Assembly (NCBI GenBank): GCA_016197405.1
Contig: JACPVR010000001.1
Location: 248,001-312,000, forward strand
Direction of reading: 5' to 3'
Length of the DNA stretch: 64,000 bases
Source: Mycobacterium sp.
GTDB taxonomy: Bacteria > Actinomycetota > Actinomycetes > Mycobacteriales > Mycobacteriaceae
Part shown: in pieces, positions 1 to 8,839 of the stretch
Layout: each line of letters begins with the position of its first letter
Position numbering within the stretch: position 1 is the first letter of the stretch
The notes under the pieces: model-generated
Told to the model about the DNA's origin: nothing
Databases searched by the model: none
Seen by the model: only the letters and a program-made list of their open reading frames with translations
Made by a program: the position numbers and the translations under genes

Positions 1-972
1 CGTCGACTCGACGCGCTTGTCTTGTTCGGCGAGAAAATCCGCGAACGGCTGGCCGGTCAGGAACGCATCGCTCCAGCCGTTCTTGACCAGCGCGTCCTTC
101 CAGGCCTGGGTGCCGTGCAGTTCTTCGAGTACCTTGACCAGCGCCTGCCGGTCGTCGTCGGAGATCCCCGGCGGCGCAAGCACTCCGCGCCAGTTGGTGA
201 ACGTCAGATCGATACCGGCCTCGGTCAGCGTCGGGGCGTCGACCCCCTCGACGCGGGTGGATCCCGACACCGCCAGCACCCGCACCTGCCCCGCCTCGAT
301 CTGGTCGACGTACTCGCCGAGCCCCGAGGTGCCCGCGGCGATCTTGCCGCCCAGCAGCGCCGTCAACAGATCGCCACCGCCGTCATAGGACACGTAGTTG
401 ACCTTGGCCGGGTCGACACCGACCGCACGCGCGGTCTCCATCGGGAACAGGTGATCAGGGCCGCCGGGTGATGACCCGCCGCCGACGGTCACCTTGGCCG
501 GATCGGCCTTCCAGGCCGCCACGAAATCGGCCACGGTCCGAAACGGCGAATCGGCCGGCACGAGGATGCCCTCCTGCTCCTCGACCATCTTGGCCAGGGC
601 GGTGGCATCCGACGCGCGCGCCTTGGAGCCGTTGGTGAACGTCGCGCCGACCACCCCGAGGCCCATCATCATCATCAGGTCGCCGTTACCGCGCTCGTTC
701 ATCAACCGCGCCATCGCGACCGTGCCACCGGCGCCGATGACGTTGAACACCTCGACCCGGCCGGTGATCTTCTCGTCTTCCATGATCTTCACCGCGGTGC
801 GCGCGGTCAGGTCGTAGCCACCACCGGGACTGTTGGGCACCATCATCCGCAGGCGGTGCAGCCCGGACGGGTCGTCGCCGCGCGTCACCCCGCACCCGGC
901 GAGCGTGACCGCCATCCCTAGCGCGGCGAGCACCGCGATGATGCCCGTCGCGAACCGTTTAAGCGTTTGCAC
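1..972 (-). CDS. Tripartite tricarboxylate transporter substrate-binding lipoprotein (TctC family), 3' end cut by window
   Basis: Extracytoplasmic solute-binding protein of the TctC/Bug family, expected to bind a small carboxylate and deliver it to TctA/TctB-type membrane partners, which would lie beyond the left edge. The GTG start at 972 is preceded by AGGGAG. It gives a basic N-terminus, a hydrophobic stretch and a lipobox LAGC (Cys about residue 27), so the protein should be a lipoprotein. The family signature MVPNSPGGGYDLTAR follows at about residue 45, and YVSYDGGGD and GTSGLGEY segments lie further on. 324 codons are visible, close to the usual family length, so only a few residues are missing. 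It is divergent from the sensor kinase, which suggests that the two-component system controls it. The substrate is unknown. Confidence 0.88.
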   Translation of the reverse strand, partial: MQTLKRFATGIIAVLAALGMAVTLAGCGVTRGDDPSGLHRLRMMVPNSPGGGYDLTARTAVKIMEDEKITGRVEVFNVIGAGGTVAMARLMNERGNGDLMMMMGLGVVGATFTNGSKARASDATALAKMVEEQEGILVPADSPFRTVADFVAAWKADPAKVTVGGGSSPGGPDHLFPMETARAVGVDPAKVNYVSYDGGGDLLTALLGGKIAAGTSGLGEYVDQIEAGQVRVLAVSGSTRVEGVDAPTLTEAGIDLTFTNWRGVLAPPGISDDDRQALVKVLEELHGTQAWKDALVKNGWSDAFLTGQPFADFLAEQDKRVEST

Positions 973-1024
973 TGCGCACTCCCTAAAGTTCACCACTGTG
1001 ATGTTCAGCAATACTCTTGTGCAG

Positions 1025-1042
1025 GAGTGACCTGAGTCACTC
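1025..1042. promoter_or_regulatory. Perfect 7-bp inverted repeat in the tctC/sensor kinase divergent region
   Basis: GAGTGAC, four bases (CTGA), then GTCACTC, ending directly before the TTG at 1043. It sits in the 70-bp space between the divergent binding-protein and kinase genes. A dyad in this position is a natural candidate operator for the response regulator encoded at 2697-3368. That role is inference; an unrelated dyad or mRNA hairpin is possible. Confidence 0.4.
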
Positions 1043-2704
1043 TTGCGAAAACAACGAAAGTTTTGGTCATTGAGTAAGCGCAGAAGGGGCGCCAGCCTGG
1101 CGGGCCAATTCCTGGCCTCCCAGCTCCTGGTCGTCGTCGTGGTGCTGCTGGCGGTGGCCGCGGTCTCGGTGGCCCAGTCGACGCGGGAGTTCCGGGAGGT
1201 CCGCGGACAACGGATGATCGCCGTCGCCGAGAACGTGGCGTCCACACCCCTGGTGCGCGACCGTTACGCGGACCCCTTCGCCGGGCGCATCCTGGCCCCC
1301 GACGTCGACCGCGCCGTGGCCCTCTCCGGCGCCGACCTGGCCGAGATCATCGGCCCCGACGGCATCGTGCGCGCGTCGTCGGAGCCGTCCCGCATCGGCA
1401 CGCACGCGGTGTCCGGTGGCGGTGGCGACGCCGGCCGGGCCTGGTTCGGCGATCTCGACATCGACGGTCAGCACAACCTGGTGGGCCAGGTGCCGATCCT
1501 CGACATCGACGGCGGCGTGCTGGCGGTGGTGTCGGTCAGCGAACGCTATCCCTCGATATGGGAACTGCTTTCCGGTGCCGGTGAACGGCTGCTGATCTAC
1601 CTGGGCCTCGGGGCCGCCCTGGGATTGCTGGCGTCCTGGCTGCTGTCCCGGCGGATCAAACGGCACACCCGCGGCCTGGAGATCGCCGAGATCGCCAGCC
1701 TGGCCGATCACCGCGAGGCACTGCTGCACAGCATCCGCGAGGGCGTCGTCGGCGTCGCCAACGACGGTGAGATCACCGTCCTCAACGACAGCGCCAAAGA
1801 GCTGCTCGGCCTCACCGACGACGCGGTGGGCCGCAAACTCGACACCGTGGGGATGGATCCGGCGATCGCCGAGTTCCTGGTATCGGGCAACTCGCGCGAC
1901 GATCAGACCGATGTGGTAATCACCACGCGGACAAGGGTATTGGCGCTCAACCGGCGCGCCGCGAGCAGCGGTGGGCACCGTATCGGTACCGTCACCACGA
2001 TGCGCGACAGCACCGAACTGGCCTCGATGCAGGCGCAGCTGTCCTCGCACAAGAGCGTCACCGACACCCTGCGGGCTCAGACCCATGAATTCGCCAACCA
2101 GCTGCACACCATCTCCGGTCTGGTGCAGCTGGGCGAATTCGACGCGGTGCGCGACCTGGTCGGGACGCTGACGCGGCGGCGCGCGGAGATCAGCGACGCC
2201 GTCACCCGGCACATCTCCGATCCGGCGGTGGCCGCGCTGCTGATCGCCAAGACGTCGCTGGCCGCCGAACGCAAGGTCGGATTGCGCATCACCGACGACT
2301 CCCACCTCGGTCCGCTGACACCGGCACTGGCAACCGATGTGATCACCCTGGTGGGCAACCTCATCGACAACGCCGTCGACGTCTCCGAGGGCAGTACCGC
2401 GGCACTGGTCACCGTCGAGGTCGACGACAGCGACGGCCTGACGCTGACGGTCACCGATTCCGGACCCGGTGTGCCCGAACATCTGCGGGAATCGATCTTC
2501 GCGCGCGGCGTGACATCCAAACCCAATGGCGCCGACGGTCCCGCGGGCGGCCGCGGTATCGGGCTGGCGCTGGTCCGGCTGGTCACCGCACAGCACGGCG
2601 GCAGCGTGCAGGTCGGCGATGCCGGTGCCGAGGCGGGTGGCGGCGCCCGGTTCACCGTCGTCATCCCGCTCACCATCCCGCTGAACCGGGCCAGCTATGC
2701 GTGA
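1043..2704 (+). CDS. Sensor histidine kinase, CitA/DcuS/DctB-like
   Basis: Membrane sensor kinase of the citrate/C4-dicarboxylate family. Visible in order are a TM helix (about 23-45), an extracytoplasmic sensor domain (about 46-180), a second TM helix (about 182-203), a PAS-like domain (about 222-330), a SpoOB-type dimerisation helix with phospho-acceptor His348 in QTHEFANQLH, and an HATPase domain with NLIDNAVD, GPGVPEH and GRGIGLALV. The most upstream start is TTG at 1043; TTG at 1070 would remove nine basic residues, and neither has a clear ribosome binding site. The 3' end overlaps the response regulator by 8 bp, so the two are co-translated. It probably senses a carboxylate and controls the divergent transporter gene. 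Confidence 0.9.
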   Translation: MRKQRKFWSLSKRRRGASLAGQFLASQLLVVVVVLLAVAAVSVAQSTREFREVRGQRMIAVAENVASTPLVRDRYADPFAGRILAPDVDRAVALSGADLAEIIGPDGIVRASSEPSRIGTHAVSGGGGDAGRAWFGDLDIDGQHNLVGQVPILDIDGGVLAVVSVSERYPSIWELLSGAGERLLIYLGLGAALGLLASWLLSRRIKRHTRGLEIAEIASLADHREALLHSIREGVVGVANDGEITVLNDSAKELLGLTDDAVGRKLDTVGMDPAIAEFLVSGNSRDDQTDVVITTRTRVLALNRRAASSGGHRIGTVTTMRDSTELASMQAQLSSHKSVTDTLRAQTHEFANQLHTISGLVQLGEFDAVRDLVGTLTRRRAEISDAVTRHISDPAVAALLIAKTSLAAERKVGLRITDDSHLGPLTPALATDVITLVGNLIDNAVDVSEGSTAALVTVEVDDSDGLTLTVTDSGPGVPEHLRESIFARGVTSKPNGADGPAGGRGIGLALVRLVTAQHGGSVQVGDAGAEAGGGARFTVVIPLTIPLNRASYA

Positions 2705-3368
2705 CGTCCTGGTGGTCGACGACGATTTCATGGTCGCCGAGATCCACCGCCGGTTCGTGGGGCAGGTGGAGGGCTACCGGGCCGTCGGGGTGGCGCGCAC
2801 CGGCGCGCAGGCGCTCACCGCGGCACGCGAACTGCGGCCCGACCTGATCCTGCTCGACGTCTACCTGCCCGATATGACCGGACTGCAGGTGTTGCAGCGA
2901 CTGCGTTCGGCCGGCGACCGCACCGGCGTCATCATGATCACCGCCGCGCGTGAACTCGACACCGTCAGCGCCGCTCTCGACGGCGGCGCAGCGGACTACC
3001 TGATCAAACCGTTCGAACTGCCGCAGCTGCGGGCCAAGCTGGAGGCATTCGCGGCGCGGGCCGATGCGCTGGAATCCGACCGCGGCGCCGACCAGTCGCT
3101 CATCGACACGCTGTTCGGCGGCGGTGCCGCGGGGACGAGCGCCGACGTGCTGCCCAACGGTCTCGGCGCCGAGACGGGCCGGCTGGTGCTGGACGCGGTG
3201 CGCGATGCCGGCGAGGTGTCGGCGGCCCAGTGCGCCGAGGTGGTCGGGATATCCCGGGTCAGTGCCCGGCGCTATCTGGAGCACTACCTGGGCACCGGTG
3301 CGCTGACCCTGCGCCTGCAATACGGCGCGGGCCGGCCGCAGCGGCGTTATCGCATCGCGGACAGGTAG
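2697..3368 (+). CDS. Response regulator, CitB/DcuR family
   Basis: Partner of the preceding kinase, overlapping it by 8 bp. The receiver domain (about 1-120) has Asp9/Asp10, phospho-acceptor Asp54 in LILLDVYLPD, Thr82 and Lys104 in LIKPF. The C-terminal half carries a helix-turn-helix (about 163-190, GEVSAAQCAEVVGISRVSARRYLEHY), as in CitB/DpiA/DctR regulators that activate carboxylate uptake genes. At 223 residues the length is normal for this family. The likely target is the divergent binding-protein gene at 972, and perhaps its own operon, through the dyad at 1025-1042. Confidence 0.92.
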   Translation: MRDVLVVDDDFMVAEIHRRFVGQVEGYRAVGVARTGAQALTAARELRPDLILLDVYLPDMTGLQVLQRLRSAGDRTGVIMITAARELDTVSAALDGGAADYLIKPFELPQLRAKLEAFAARADALESDRGADQSLIDTLFGGGAAGTSADVLPNGLGAETGRLVLDAVRDAGEVSAAQCAEVVGISRVSARRYLEHYLGTGALTLRLQYGAGRPQRRYRIADR

Positions 3369-3413
3369 CGCACTACGTGCGACCGGCGCCGCGCGCCGTT
3401 TCACCATGGGTCC

Positions 3414-4646
3414 ATGCCAGGCACAGCGGTTCTCCCCCAGCTCGACTACGAGCATCTCGGCGATCCCGAAGAGGCGCATCGCGTCATCGCCCGGGCCCGG
3501 GCCCGCAGTCCCATCGCGATGGGCGCACACGGACCGGAGCTGTTGACCTATGACCTGGTGCGCGCGGTACTGCGCGACGACCGGTTCGTGGTGCCGCCGG
3601 GCTTCGGGCTGCCCGCCCAGGGCATCAGCTCGGGACCGTTGTGGGATCGCGCGGTGAGCAGTCTGCTGTGCCTCGACGGAGCCGAACACCACCGGCTGCG
3701 CAAGCTGGTGGCCAAGACCTTCACCCCGAAATCGGCCGCCCGGATGCAGGACGCGTGTGTGGCCGTCATCGGCGAGCTGCTCGCCGCGCACACCGCGACC
3801 GGGCAGTGTGATGTCGTCGAGGACATCGCACGGCCCTATCCGGTGCCGATCATCTGCGCTCTGCTCGGTGCACCGCGTCAGGACTGGGCCAAGTTCTCGG
3901 CATGGGCCGACGACGTGCTGCGGTTGTTCAGCTGGGAAGCGGCCGCGAGCGCCGACGACATCCTGCGCGCCTGGGCCGAACTCGACGACTACATCGATGC
4001 CATGGTCGACGACCGCAGGGACAGCCTGACCGACGATCTGCTCTCCGATCTGATCCGGGCCGAGGTCGACGGCGACCGGCTCACGCGGGCGGACCTGCGG
4101 ATGCTGGCGGGCGGGTTGTTGATGGCCGGCACCGACACCACCCGCAACCAGCTGGCCGCAGCCGTCGAGGCGTTGTGCGACCACCCCGACCAGTGGGAGC
4201 TGCTGGCGGCGCGTCCCGAACTGGCGCGGGCGGCCGCCGAGGAGCTGACCCGGGCCCGTCCCATAGTGTTCACCACACTTCGGGTGGCCACCGAGGATGT
4301 CGAGCTGGCCGGCTATCGCATCGAGGCCGGGACCCTGGTGCTGGCCAACACCGCCGCGGCCAACCGGGACCCGGCGGTCTACCCCGACCCGGATCGCATC
4401 GACATCACCCGCGAGGACGCCCCGGCAATGCTGACATTCGGCGGCGGGATCCACTACTGCCTCGGTGTGCATCTGGCCAAACTCGAACTGGCCGAAGCAC
4501 TCTCGGCGATAACCCGTCAGTTGCCATGCCCGCGCCGCACCGCGGACGTGCAGTGGAAGCCGCTGTCGGGCATCACCGGACCGTTACATCTGCCGGTGCG
4601 GTTCAGCACCACCGAGGCGCAGGACGCCACGCTGCTGTCTTGGTGA
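3414..4646 (+). CDS. Cytochrome P450
   Basis: Soluble bacterial class I P450 of 410 residues, the usual size. The I-helix oxygen-binding motif is AGTDTTRNQ (about 238). The K-helix ExxR is present as EELTR. The haem loop FGGGIHYCLGVHLAK carries the thiolate cysteine near residue 347. It would need a ferredoxin and a reductase, and none is encoded nearby. It starts 45 bp after the response regulator on the same strand but is not obviously linked to it. Substrate and CYP family cannot be read from the sequence. Confidence 0.93.
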   Translation: MPGTAVLPQLDYEHLGDPEEAHRVIARARARSPIAMGAHGPELLTYDLVRAVLRDDRFVVPPGFGLPAQGISSGPLWDRAVSSLLCLDGAEHHRLRKLVAKTFTPKSAARMQDACVAVIGELLAAHTATGQCDVVEDIARPYPVPIICALLGAPRQDWAKFSAWADDVLRLFSWEAAASADDILRAWAELDDYIDAMVDDRRDSLTDDLLSDLIRAEVDGDRLTRADLRMLAGGLLMAGTDTTRNQLAAAVEALCDHPDQWELLAARPELARAAAEELTRARPIVFTTLRVATEDVELAGYRIEAGTLVLANTAAANRDPAVYPDPDRIDITREDAPAMLTFGGGIHYCLGVHLAKLELAEALSAITRQLPCPRRTADVQWKPLSGITGPLHLPVRFSTTEAQDATLLSW

Positions 4647-4666
4647 GGGCCCGGTAGGGTCTAGCC

Positions 4667-5380
4667 GTGGCACGCACGGTGTTGTTCATCTACAACGATC
4701 CCAACGCACCCGAGGCTCTGCTGGGCGAGGTTTTCGCCGAACGGGGCTTCGACGTCGAGACCTTCAATGTGGTGTCGCCCGAACGCGTCGCCGAACCCGC
4801 GGTGGACGTGGTGTTCCCGGACCCGCTGCGCTATGACGTGATCGTTCCGCTGGGCTCGCGCTGGTCGGTGCACGACGACGCGCTGCGGGCCACCTGGGTG
4901 GGCACCGAGATGAAGATGGTGGCCGATGCCGTCGCGGCCGGGGTCGGTGTGCTGGGAGTGTGCTTCGGCGGTCAGCTGGTCGCCCAGGCGCTGGGCGGTA
5001 CCGTCGGCCGCTCCCCCGCCCCCGAGCTGGGCTGGTACCAAATCCACAGTGACGCACCGGATTTCATACCCGAAGGCCCGTGGTTCCAATGGCATTCGGA
5101 TCGGTTCACCGTACCGCCGGGCGCGACCGAGATCGCCCGTAACGCCAACGCGCCACAGGCTTTCACGCAGGGCAGCGCCATGGGGCTGCAATTCCATCCC
5201 GAACTCACCGCGCCGCTGCTGGACGTGTGGCTTTCGACCGATACCGACGGTGACATCGGACGCATGGGCAGCGATCCCGACGAGCTGCGCGCGGCCACCG
5301 CGGCGCAGGAGGCCACCGCGGCGCAGCGGCTGCGGCTGCTCGTCGACGGTTTCGTGGACCGCGTCGCGCGTCAGTCGTGA
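4667..5380 (+). CDS. Class I glutamine amidotransferase-like protein
   Basis: A stand-alone 237-residue glutamine amidotransferase domain. The nucleophile elbow is GVCFGGQ with Cys99, and the His-Glu pair is in LQFHPEL (His177, Glu179), so the triad is complete. This arrangement resembles the GMP-synthase-like and gamma-glutamyl-hydrolase-like GATase1 proteins. No synthetase subunit is adjacent, so the acceptor is unknown. It begins with GTG 20 bp after the P450, probably in the same transcript. Its last 10 bp overlap the end of the convergent epimerase gene. Confidence 0.88.
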   Translation: MARTVLFIYNDPNAPEALLGEVFAERGFDVETFNVVSPERVAEPAVDVVFPDPLRYDVIVPLGSRWSVHDDALRATWVGTEMKMVADAVAAGVGVLGVCFGGQLVAQALGGTVGRSPAPELGWYQIHSDAPDFIPEGPWFQWHSDRFTVPPGATEIARNANAPQAFTQGSAMGLQFHPELTAPLLDVWLSTDTDGDIGRMGSDPDELRAATAAQEATAAQRLRLLVDGFVDRVARQS

Positions 5381-6699
5381 CCGAGCTGGTGGGCCAGCGC
5401 GCCGTCGACCGTCTGGTGGCGGAACCGGTGCGCCAACCCGAGCAACCGGGTTGGCAGCACCCGCTGGCTGGCCTCGGCGAGTTCGCGGGTGCCTTCCCTG
5501 CCCAGTAGCAAGGTGGGGCCCAACGACGGGACCGGCAGCACCGCGGGGCGGTGCAGGGTGCGCGCCAGTGCGGCGGTGTAGTCGGTGTTGCGGACCGGCT
5601 CGGGTCCCACGGCGTTGACCGGCCCGCGTACCCGGTCGTCGTAGAGCGCCCGGTAGTAGATATCGGTCAGGTCGTCGATACCGATCCAGGACAACCACTG
5701 CCTGCCGCTGCCCAGCCGACCGCCCAACCCCACGGTGAACAGCGGGCGCAGCAGCCGCAGCGTGCCGCCTCGGGCGGCCTGCACGATCCCGGTCCGCACC
5801 GACACCACGCGCAGGCCGGCATCGGCGGCGGGCGCGGTGGCGCTCTCCCAGTCGGCCACCACATCGGCCAGGAAGCCGTCACCGCGACTGCTGTCCTCAT
5901 GCAGCAGCTCGTCACCGCGGTCGTATCCGTAGAAACCGACGGCCGATGCACAGATGAAAGTCGTTGGACCGGAAGGTGTGTCGACGGCCGCCTGCGCCAG
6001 CCGCCGGGTGGGTTCGATGCGGCTGTCCCGGATCGCGGCCTTGTGCGAGGCGGTGAATCGGCCCGCGATGGACGCCCCGGCCAGATGCACGACGGCATCG
6101 ACACCGGCCAGCAGGTCTGCCGCCGGATGCTGCGGATCCCAGGTTCGTTCGTCGTCGCCGGTGGCGGTGGCGCGCACCAGCCTGATGACGCGGTGGCCGC
6201 CGGTGGTCAGCAGCGCGCACAGCGCCGATCCGACCAGACCGGAGGAGCCGGTGACGGCGACGGTCAGCGGCCGGTCCAGGTGGTGGGCGGCGTCCTGTTG
6301 CGCCAGCAGGTCATCGGCCAGTTGGCGGTGCCGGTAGGCGAACATCGGACGCAGCAGCGCCGCGGGCACCGGCGCATCGACCCGGTCGCGCATCAGCGTC
6401 GTCTGGTCACCCTGGTCGATGAACTCGTGGACATGGCGCCACGGTTTGACCCCGGCCACGACGAGTTCGTCGACGAAACGCCGTGGCGGGTCGTATTCGG
6501 CCGGGTTGTGGTGCGCCGGCCAGGACAGACCGCCGGGTAGTGCCAGCACCGCGGTGCCATCGGCCAGCGATGCGGCTTCCTGGCGCGCCGACAGCGGCTG
6601 CCAGGGCGGGATGAGCCGCAACATCGCGCCGGGGCGGGCATGCCAGGCGAACACCTCGTCGCGCGGTCGTCCGATGACGCTGGTGTACTCGATACCCAC
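5371..6699 (-). CDS. SRPBCC domain - TIGR01777 family NAD-dependent epimerase fusion
   Basis: The N-terminal ~150 residues form an SRPBCC/START-like lipid-binding domain (YTSVIGRPRDEVFAWHARPG onward). The C-terminal ~290 residues form an SDR-type epimerase with the nucleotide motif VAVTGSSGLVGSALCALL and the family segments AVVHLAGASIAGR and SAVGFYGYDRGDE. Other family members are the epimerase domain alone. The start chosen is GTG at 6699, because AGGAGG precedes it; the reading frame stays open further upstream but encodes only low-complexity sequence there. The catalytic substrate of TIGR01777 proteins is not established. It is convergent with the amidotransferase gene, overlapping it by 10 bp. 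Confidence 0.87.
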   Translation of the reverse strand: MGIEYTSVIGRPRDEVFAWHARPGAMLRLIPPWQPLSARQEAASLADGTAVLALPGGLSWPAHHNPAEYDPPRRFVDELVVAGVKPWRHVHEFIDQGDQTTLMRDRVDAPVPAALLRPMFAYRHRQLADDLLAQQDAAHHLDRPLTVAVTGSSGLVGSALCALLTTGGHRVIRLVRATATGDDERTWDPQHPAADLLAGVDAVVHLAGASIAGRFTASHKAAIRDSRIEPTRRLAQAAVDTPSGPTTFICASAVGFYGYDRGDELLHEDSSRGDGFLADVVADWESATAPAADAGLRVVSVRTGIVQAARGGTLRLLRPLFTVGLGGRLGSGRQWLSWIGIDDLTDIYYRALYDDRVRGPVNAVGPEPVRNTDYTAALARTLHRPAVLPVPSLGPTLLLGREGTRELAEASQRVLPTRLLGLAHRFRHQTVDGALAHQLGHD

Positions 6700-6778
6700 G
6701 GGCTCCTCCTGATCGACGATGCTGCCAGGGGTTACCCAACAAGTACCGAATCTGATCAGCGGAGTGGCTGTGCCCAGA

Positions 6779-7240
6779 TCAGCTGGGCTTGTGCTCTTCT
6801 TCTGCCTCGTCGGCGGTGTGCTCCGGCGCAGGATCCGCGGTCTCGGAGGTTTCCTCGACGACCTCGGGCTCAGGTTCGGCCTCGGCGGTGGCTTCGGCTT
6901 CGGGCTCGGATGCGGTGACCGCCTCGGTCTCGACGACCTCGGTGTGCGCCTCGGGCTCGGGTTCGGCCTCAGCCTCGGGCTCGGCCTCGTCGGGATACTC
7001 GGCGTCGAAGTTCTGATAGGTGTCATCCACGGTGGTGCCCGCCGCCGCCGCGTCACCATCGGCCGCGACCGGGGTCGCGTCGCGCTGCGAACGTTCCCGG
7101 ATGGCGTCGACGATCAGCAGGATCACACCGAGCACACTCGCCGCGATACACACCCAGGCGACGAGTTCGTTGCTGGTCACCACCGCGGTCACCAATGCGG
7201 CCAAGCCCACGACGGCGAGCACGAGCGCAACGATCAACAT
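6779..7240 (-). CDS. Two-TM membrane protein with long acidic tail (Rv2144c-like)
   Basis: A 153-residue protein of unknown function encoded immediately downstream of wag31. Two hydrophobic helices fill residues 2-46. The rest is a cytoplasmic, low-complexity tail of about 100 residues dominated by Glu, Ala and Pro (runs such as EPEAEAEPEPEA). Its position and layout match Rv2144c beside wag31 in M. tuberculosis. The acidic tail could contact basic partners in the polar growth machinery, but that is inference. It starts 48 bp after the wag31 stop and is probably co-transcribed. Confidence 0.8.
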   Translation of the reverse strand: MLIVALVLAVVGLAALVTAVVTSNELVAWVCIAASVLGVILLIVDAIRERSQRDATPVAADGDAAAAGTTVDDTYQNFDAEYPDEAEPEAEAEPEPEAHTEVVETEAVTASEPEAEATAEAEPEPEVVEETSETADPAPEHTADEAEEEHKPS

Positions 7241-7288
7241 CGACCGATCATCCCCTTGCCGGAATATCCGAGATCTACCCGGGACAGG

Positions 7289-8104
7289 TTAGTTGTTGCC
7301 CCGGTTGTACTGGTTGAAGCCCTCGTTGCCCGCGCTGGAATCGACCGGTGCGGCCGATCCACGCTGACCGAGCTCCTCGAGCTGCGACTCCAGGTAGGTC
7401 TTGAGCCGGGTGCGGTACTCGCGCTCGAACGTCCGCAGCTGCTCCAGACGACCTTCCAGCACGGTGCGCTGCTGGTTGATGGTGCCCATGATCTCGGAGT
7501 GCTTGCGCTCGGCGTCGGCCTGCAGGGCGTCGGCCTTCTCCTGCGCCTGGCGCAGCTGGGTCTCCGAACGGGTCTGAGCGTCGGCGAGCATGGCGTCGGC
7601 GCGCGACCGGGCATCGGCCAGGGTGGCCTCCGCGGTGCGGTTGGCCTCGCTGATGGTGGCCTCGGCGTTGGCACGGGCGTCGGCGAGCAGCTTGTCGGAC
7701 TCGGCCTGCGCGCTGCCGGTGAGCCGGTCGGCGGTGTCCTGCGCCAGGGCCAGCACGCGAGCGGCCTTGAGGTGCGCCTCTTCGCTGATGGGGGCGGCGG
7801 GAGCAGGCGCGGGTGCCGGCGGTGCCTCGTACACCGGCGCCGCGGGCTGTGGTTCCGGCTCGGGTTCGGGCTGGTACACCGGGATCGACTGGGTGGCCTG
7901 TACGCCGCCGGAGCGGGCACCGGCGAGCTCGCTGTCGAGTTCACTGACCCGCTGGCGCAGGTCGGCGTTCTCCTCGATCAGTCGGGTCAGCTCGTTCTCG
8001 ACCAGGTCGAGGAACGCGTCCACCTCGTCCTCGTTGTAGCCGCGCTTGCCGATAGGCGGCTTGCTGAACGCCACATTGTGGACGTCGGCTGGCGTAAGCG
8101 GCAT
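7289..8104 (-). CDS. wag31: Polar growth scaffold Wag31 (DivIVA)
   Basis: Coiled-coil scaffold that gathers at the poles and septum of mycobacteria and directs tip growth. The N-terminal DivIVA lipid-binding domain ([19 protein letters not shown], then [16 protein letters not shown]) is clear. After it come a Pro/Ala linker (about 75-120) and a long Ala/Glu-rich coiled coil (about 130-245). The ATG at 8104 is chosen because GAGGGGG precedes it; an in-frame TTG 15 bp upstream lies before that site. The 271-residue length is typical. It has its own upstream region with a candidate promoter, so it is at least partly independent of sepF-yggT. Confidence 0.97.
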   Translation of the reverse strand: MPLTPADVHNVAFSKPPIGKRGYNEDEVDAFLDLVENELTRLIEENADLRQRVSELDSELAGARSGGVQATQSIPVYQPEPEPEPQPAAPVYEAPPAPAPAPAAPISEEAHLKAARVLALAQDTADRLTGSAQAESDKLLADARANAEATISEANRTAEATLADARSRADAMLADAQTRSETQLRQAQEKADALQADAERKHSEIMGTINQQRTVLEGRLEQLRTFEREYRTRLKTYLESQLEELGQRGSAAPVDSSAGNEGFNQYNRGNN

Positions 8105-8235
8105 CGTCTGCCCCCTCAAGTCTGGATGGTCGAACCGATCTCACAAGCTAGTAGAACGAGCGACCTCGGTGGTAGCCGTACTGTAACTGGCGTCCATCCT
8201 GTCACACCAGACCCGCAGGTTGCGCCTGACACCCA

Positions 8236-8265
8236 TAATTAAGAGCGAAACTCAAAGTTTGTCAT
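8236..8265 (-). promoter_or_regulatory. Candidate SigA-type promoter for wag31
   Basis: On the minus strand the -35-like hexamer ATGACA (8260-8265) and -10-like TAATTA (8236-8241) are separated by 18 bp, about 130 bp upstream of the wag31 ATG. The 242-bp gap between wag31 and yggT is unusually AT-rich here, as expected for a promoter. It also contains a short AAAACG-CGC-CGTTTT hairpin (8292-8306) that could end yggT transcripts. Confidence 0.4.
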
Positions 8266-8346
8266 CGGGTCTTCTCGGCGTGTCAGACACAAAAACGCGC
8301 CGTTTTGGGCTATAAAGCCACGCCACCGCGGACGAGGGGCCCAGGG

Positions 8347-8637
8347 TCAGACCGCGGCGTTGAACGCCAGCTGCATGCCGACGAACGCCACCAGCAGTAA
8401 CACCATGATCGACAGGTCGAGCCGGACCGCGCCGATCGTCAGCTGCGGGATGAGCCGGCGCAACAACTTCACCGGCGGGTCGGTGATGGTCATGATGATC
8501 TCCAGGATCACCACGGTGAAGCCGCGCGGGTGCCAGTCACGGCTGAACGACCGAATGAACTCGACGACGACCCGGGCAATGAGCAGCAGCCAGAAAAGAA
8601 ACAGCGCAAAGCCCAGGATCTGGAAGAAGACCGCCAA
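8347..8637 (-). CDS. YggT family membrane protein
   Basis: A 96-residue protein with two hydrophobic segments (about 3-25 and 68-93) flanking the conserved YggT loop (FSRDWHPRG, then TDPPVKLLRRLIPQ). YggT proteins are inner-membrane proteins commonly located between sepF and divIVA in Gram-positive dcw clusters. A role in division or osmotic response has been suggested for the family but is not defined. The location between sepF and wag31 matches Rv2146c. Confidence 0.9.
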   Translation of the reverse strand: MAVFFQILGFALFLFWLLLIARVVVEFIRSFSRDWHPRGFTVVILEIIMTITDPPVKLLRRLIPQLTIGAVRLDLSIMVLLLVAFVGMQLAFNAAV

Positions 8638-8670
8638 CGCGAGCCGACCTAACTGACGAATTGTGACGTG

Positions 8671-8689
8671 CCGACACCGGCGGTGTCGG
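8671..8689. other. Short GC-rich hairpin upstream of yggT
   Basis: CCGACACC, a 3-base loop and GGTGTCGG form a perfect 8-bp stem 34 bp before the yggT start. With the larger hairpin at 8778-8816 it fills much of the 200-bp sepF-yggT spacer. It could be part of a termination or processing region; no U-tract follows. Confidence 0.4.
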
Positions 8690-8777
8690 GGGTCGCCGGA
8701 TCAGCCCCGACGCCGCCGCCAGCCTACCGACAGATATCGCGTGCGGCATCGGGCCCCGGCGCTTGCGGGCCGAACAC

Positions 8778-8816
8778 GAGAACCGCACCCGATCGCGTGG
8801 ATCAGGTGCGGTTCTC
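8778..8816 (-). terminator. Inverted repeat after sepF, likely intrinsic terminator without U-tract
   Basis: GAGAACCGCACC (8778-8789) and GGTGCGGTTCTC (8805-8816) form a perfect 12-bp stem with a 15-base loop, 24 bp past the sepF stop. A second dyad, CTCCCA-GCA-TGGGAG, overlaps at 8815-8829. Stem-only terminators lacking a T run are common in mycobacteria. It probably separates the ftsZ-sepF transcript from yggT. Confidence 0.6.
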
Positions 8817-8839
8817 CCAGCATGGGAGATGAATCACGG

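Noticed and set aside
1067..2731. 554-codon open frame antisense to the sensor kinase
   Set aside because: GC-rich third positions keep the antisense frame open. It lacks recognisable motifs, and the plus strand encodes a complete kinase.
3414..5380. P450 plus amidotransferase as a natural-product cluster
   Set aside because: No core biosynthetic enzyme, transporter or tailoring partner is nearby, and no ferredoxin is encoded.
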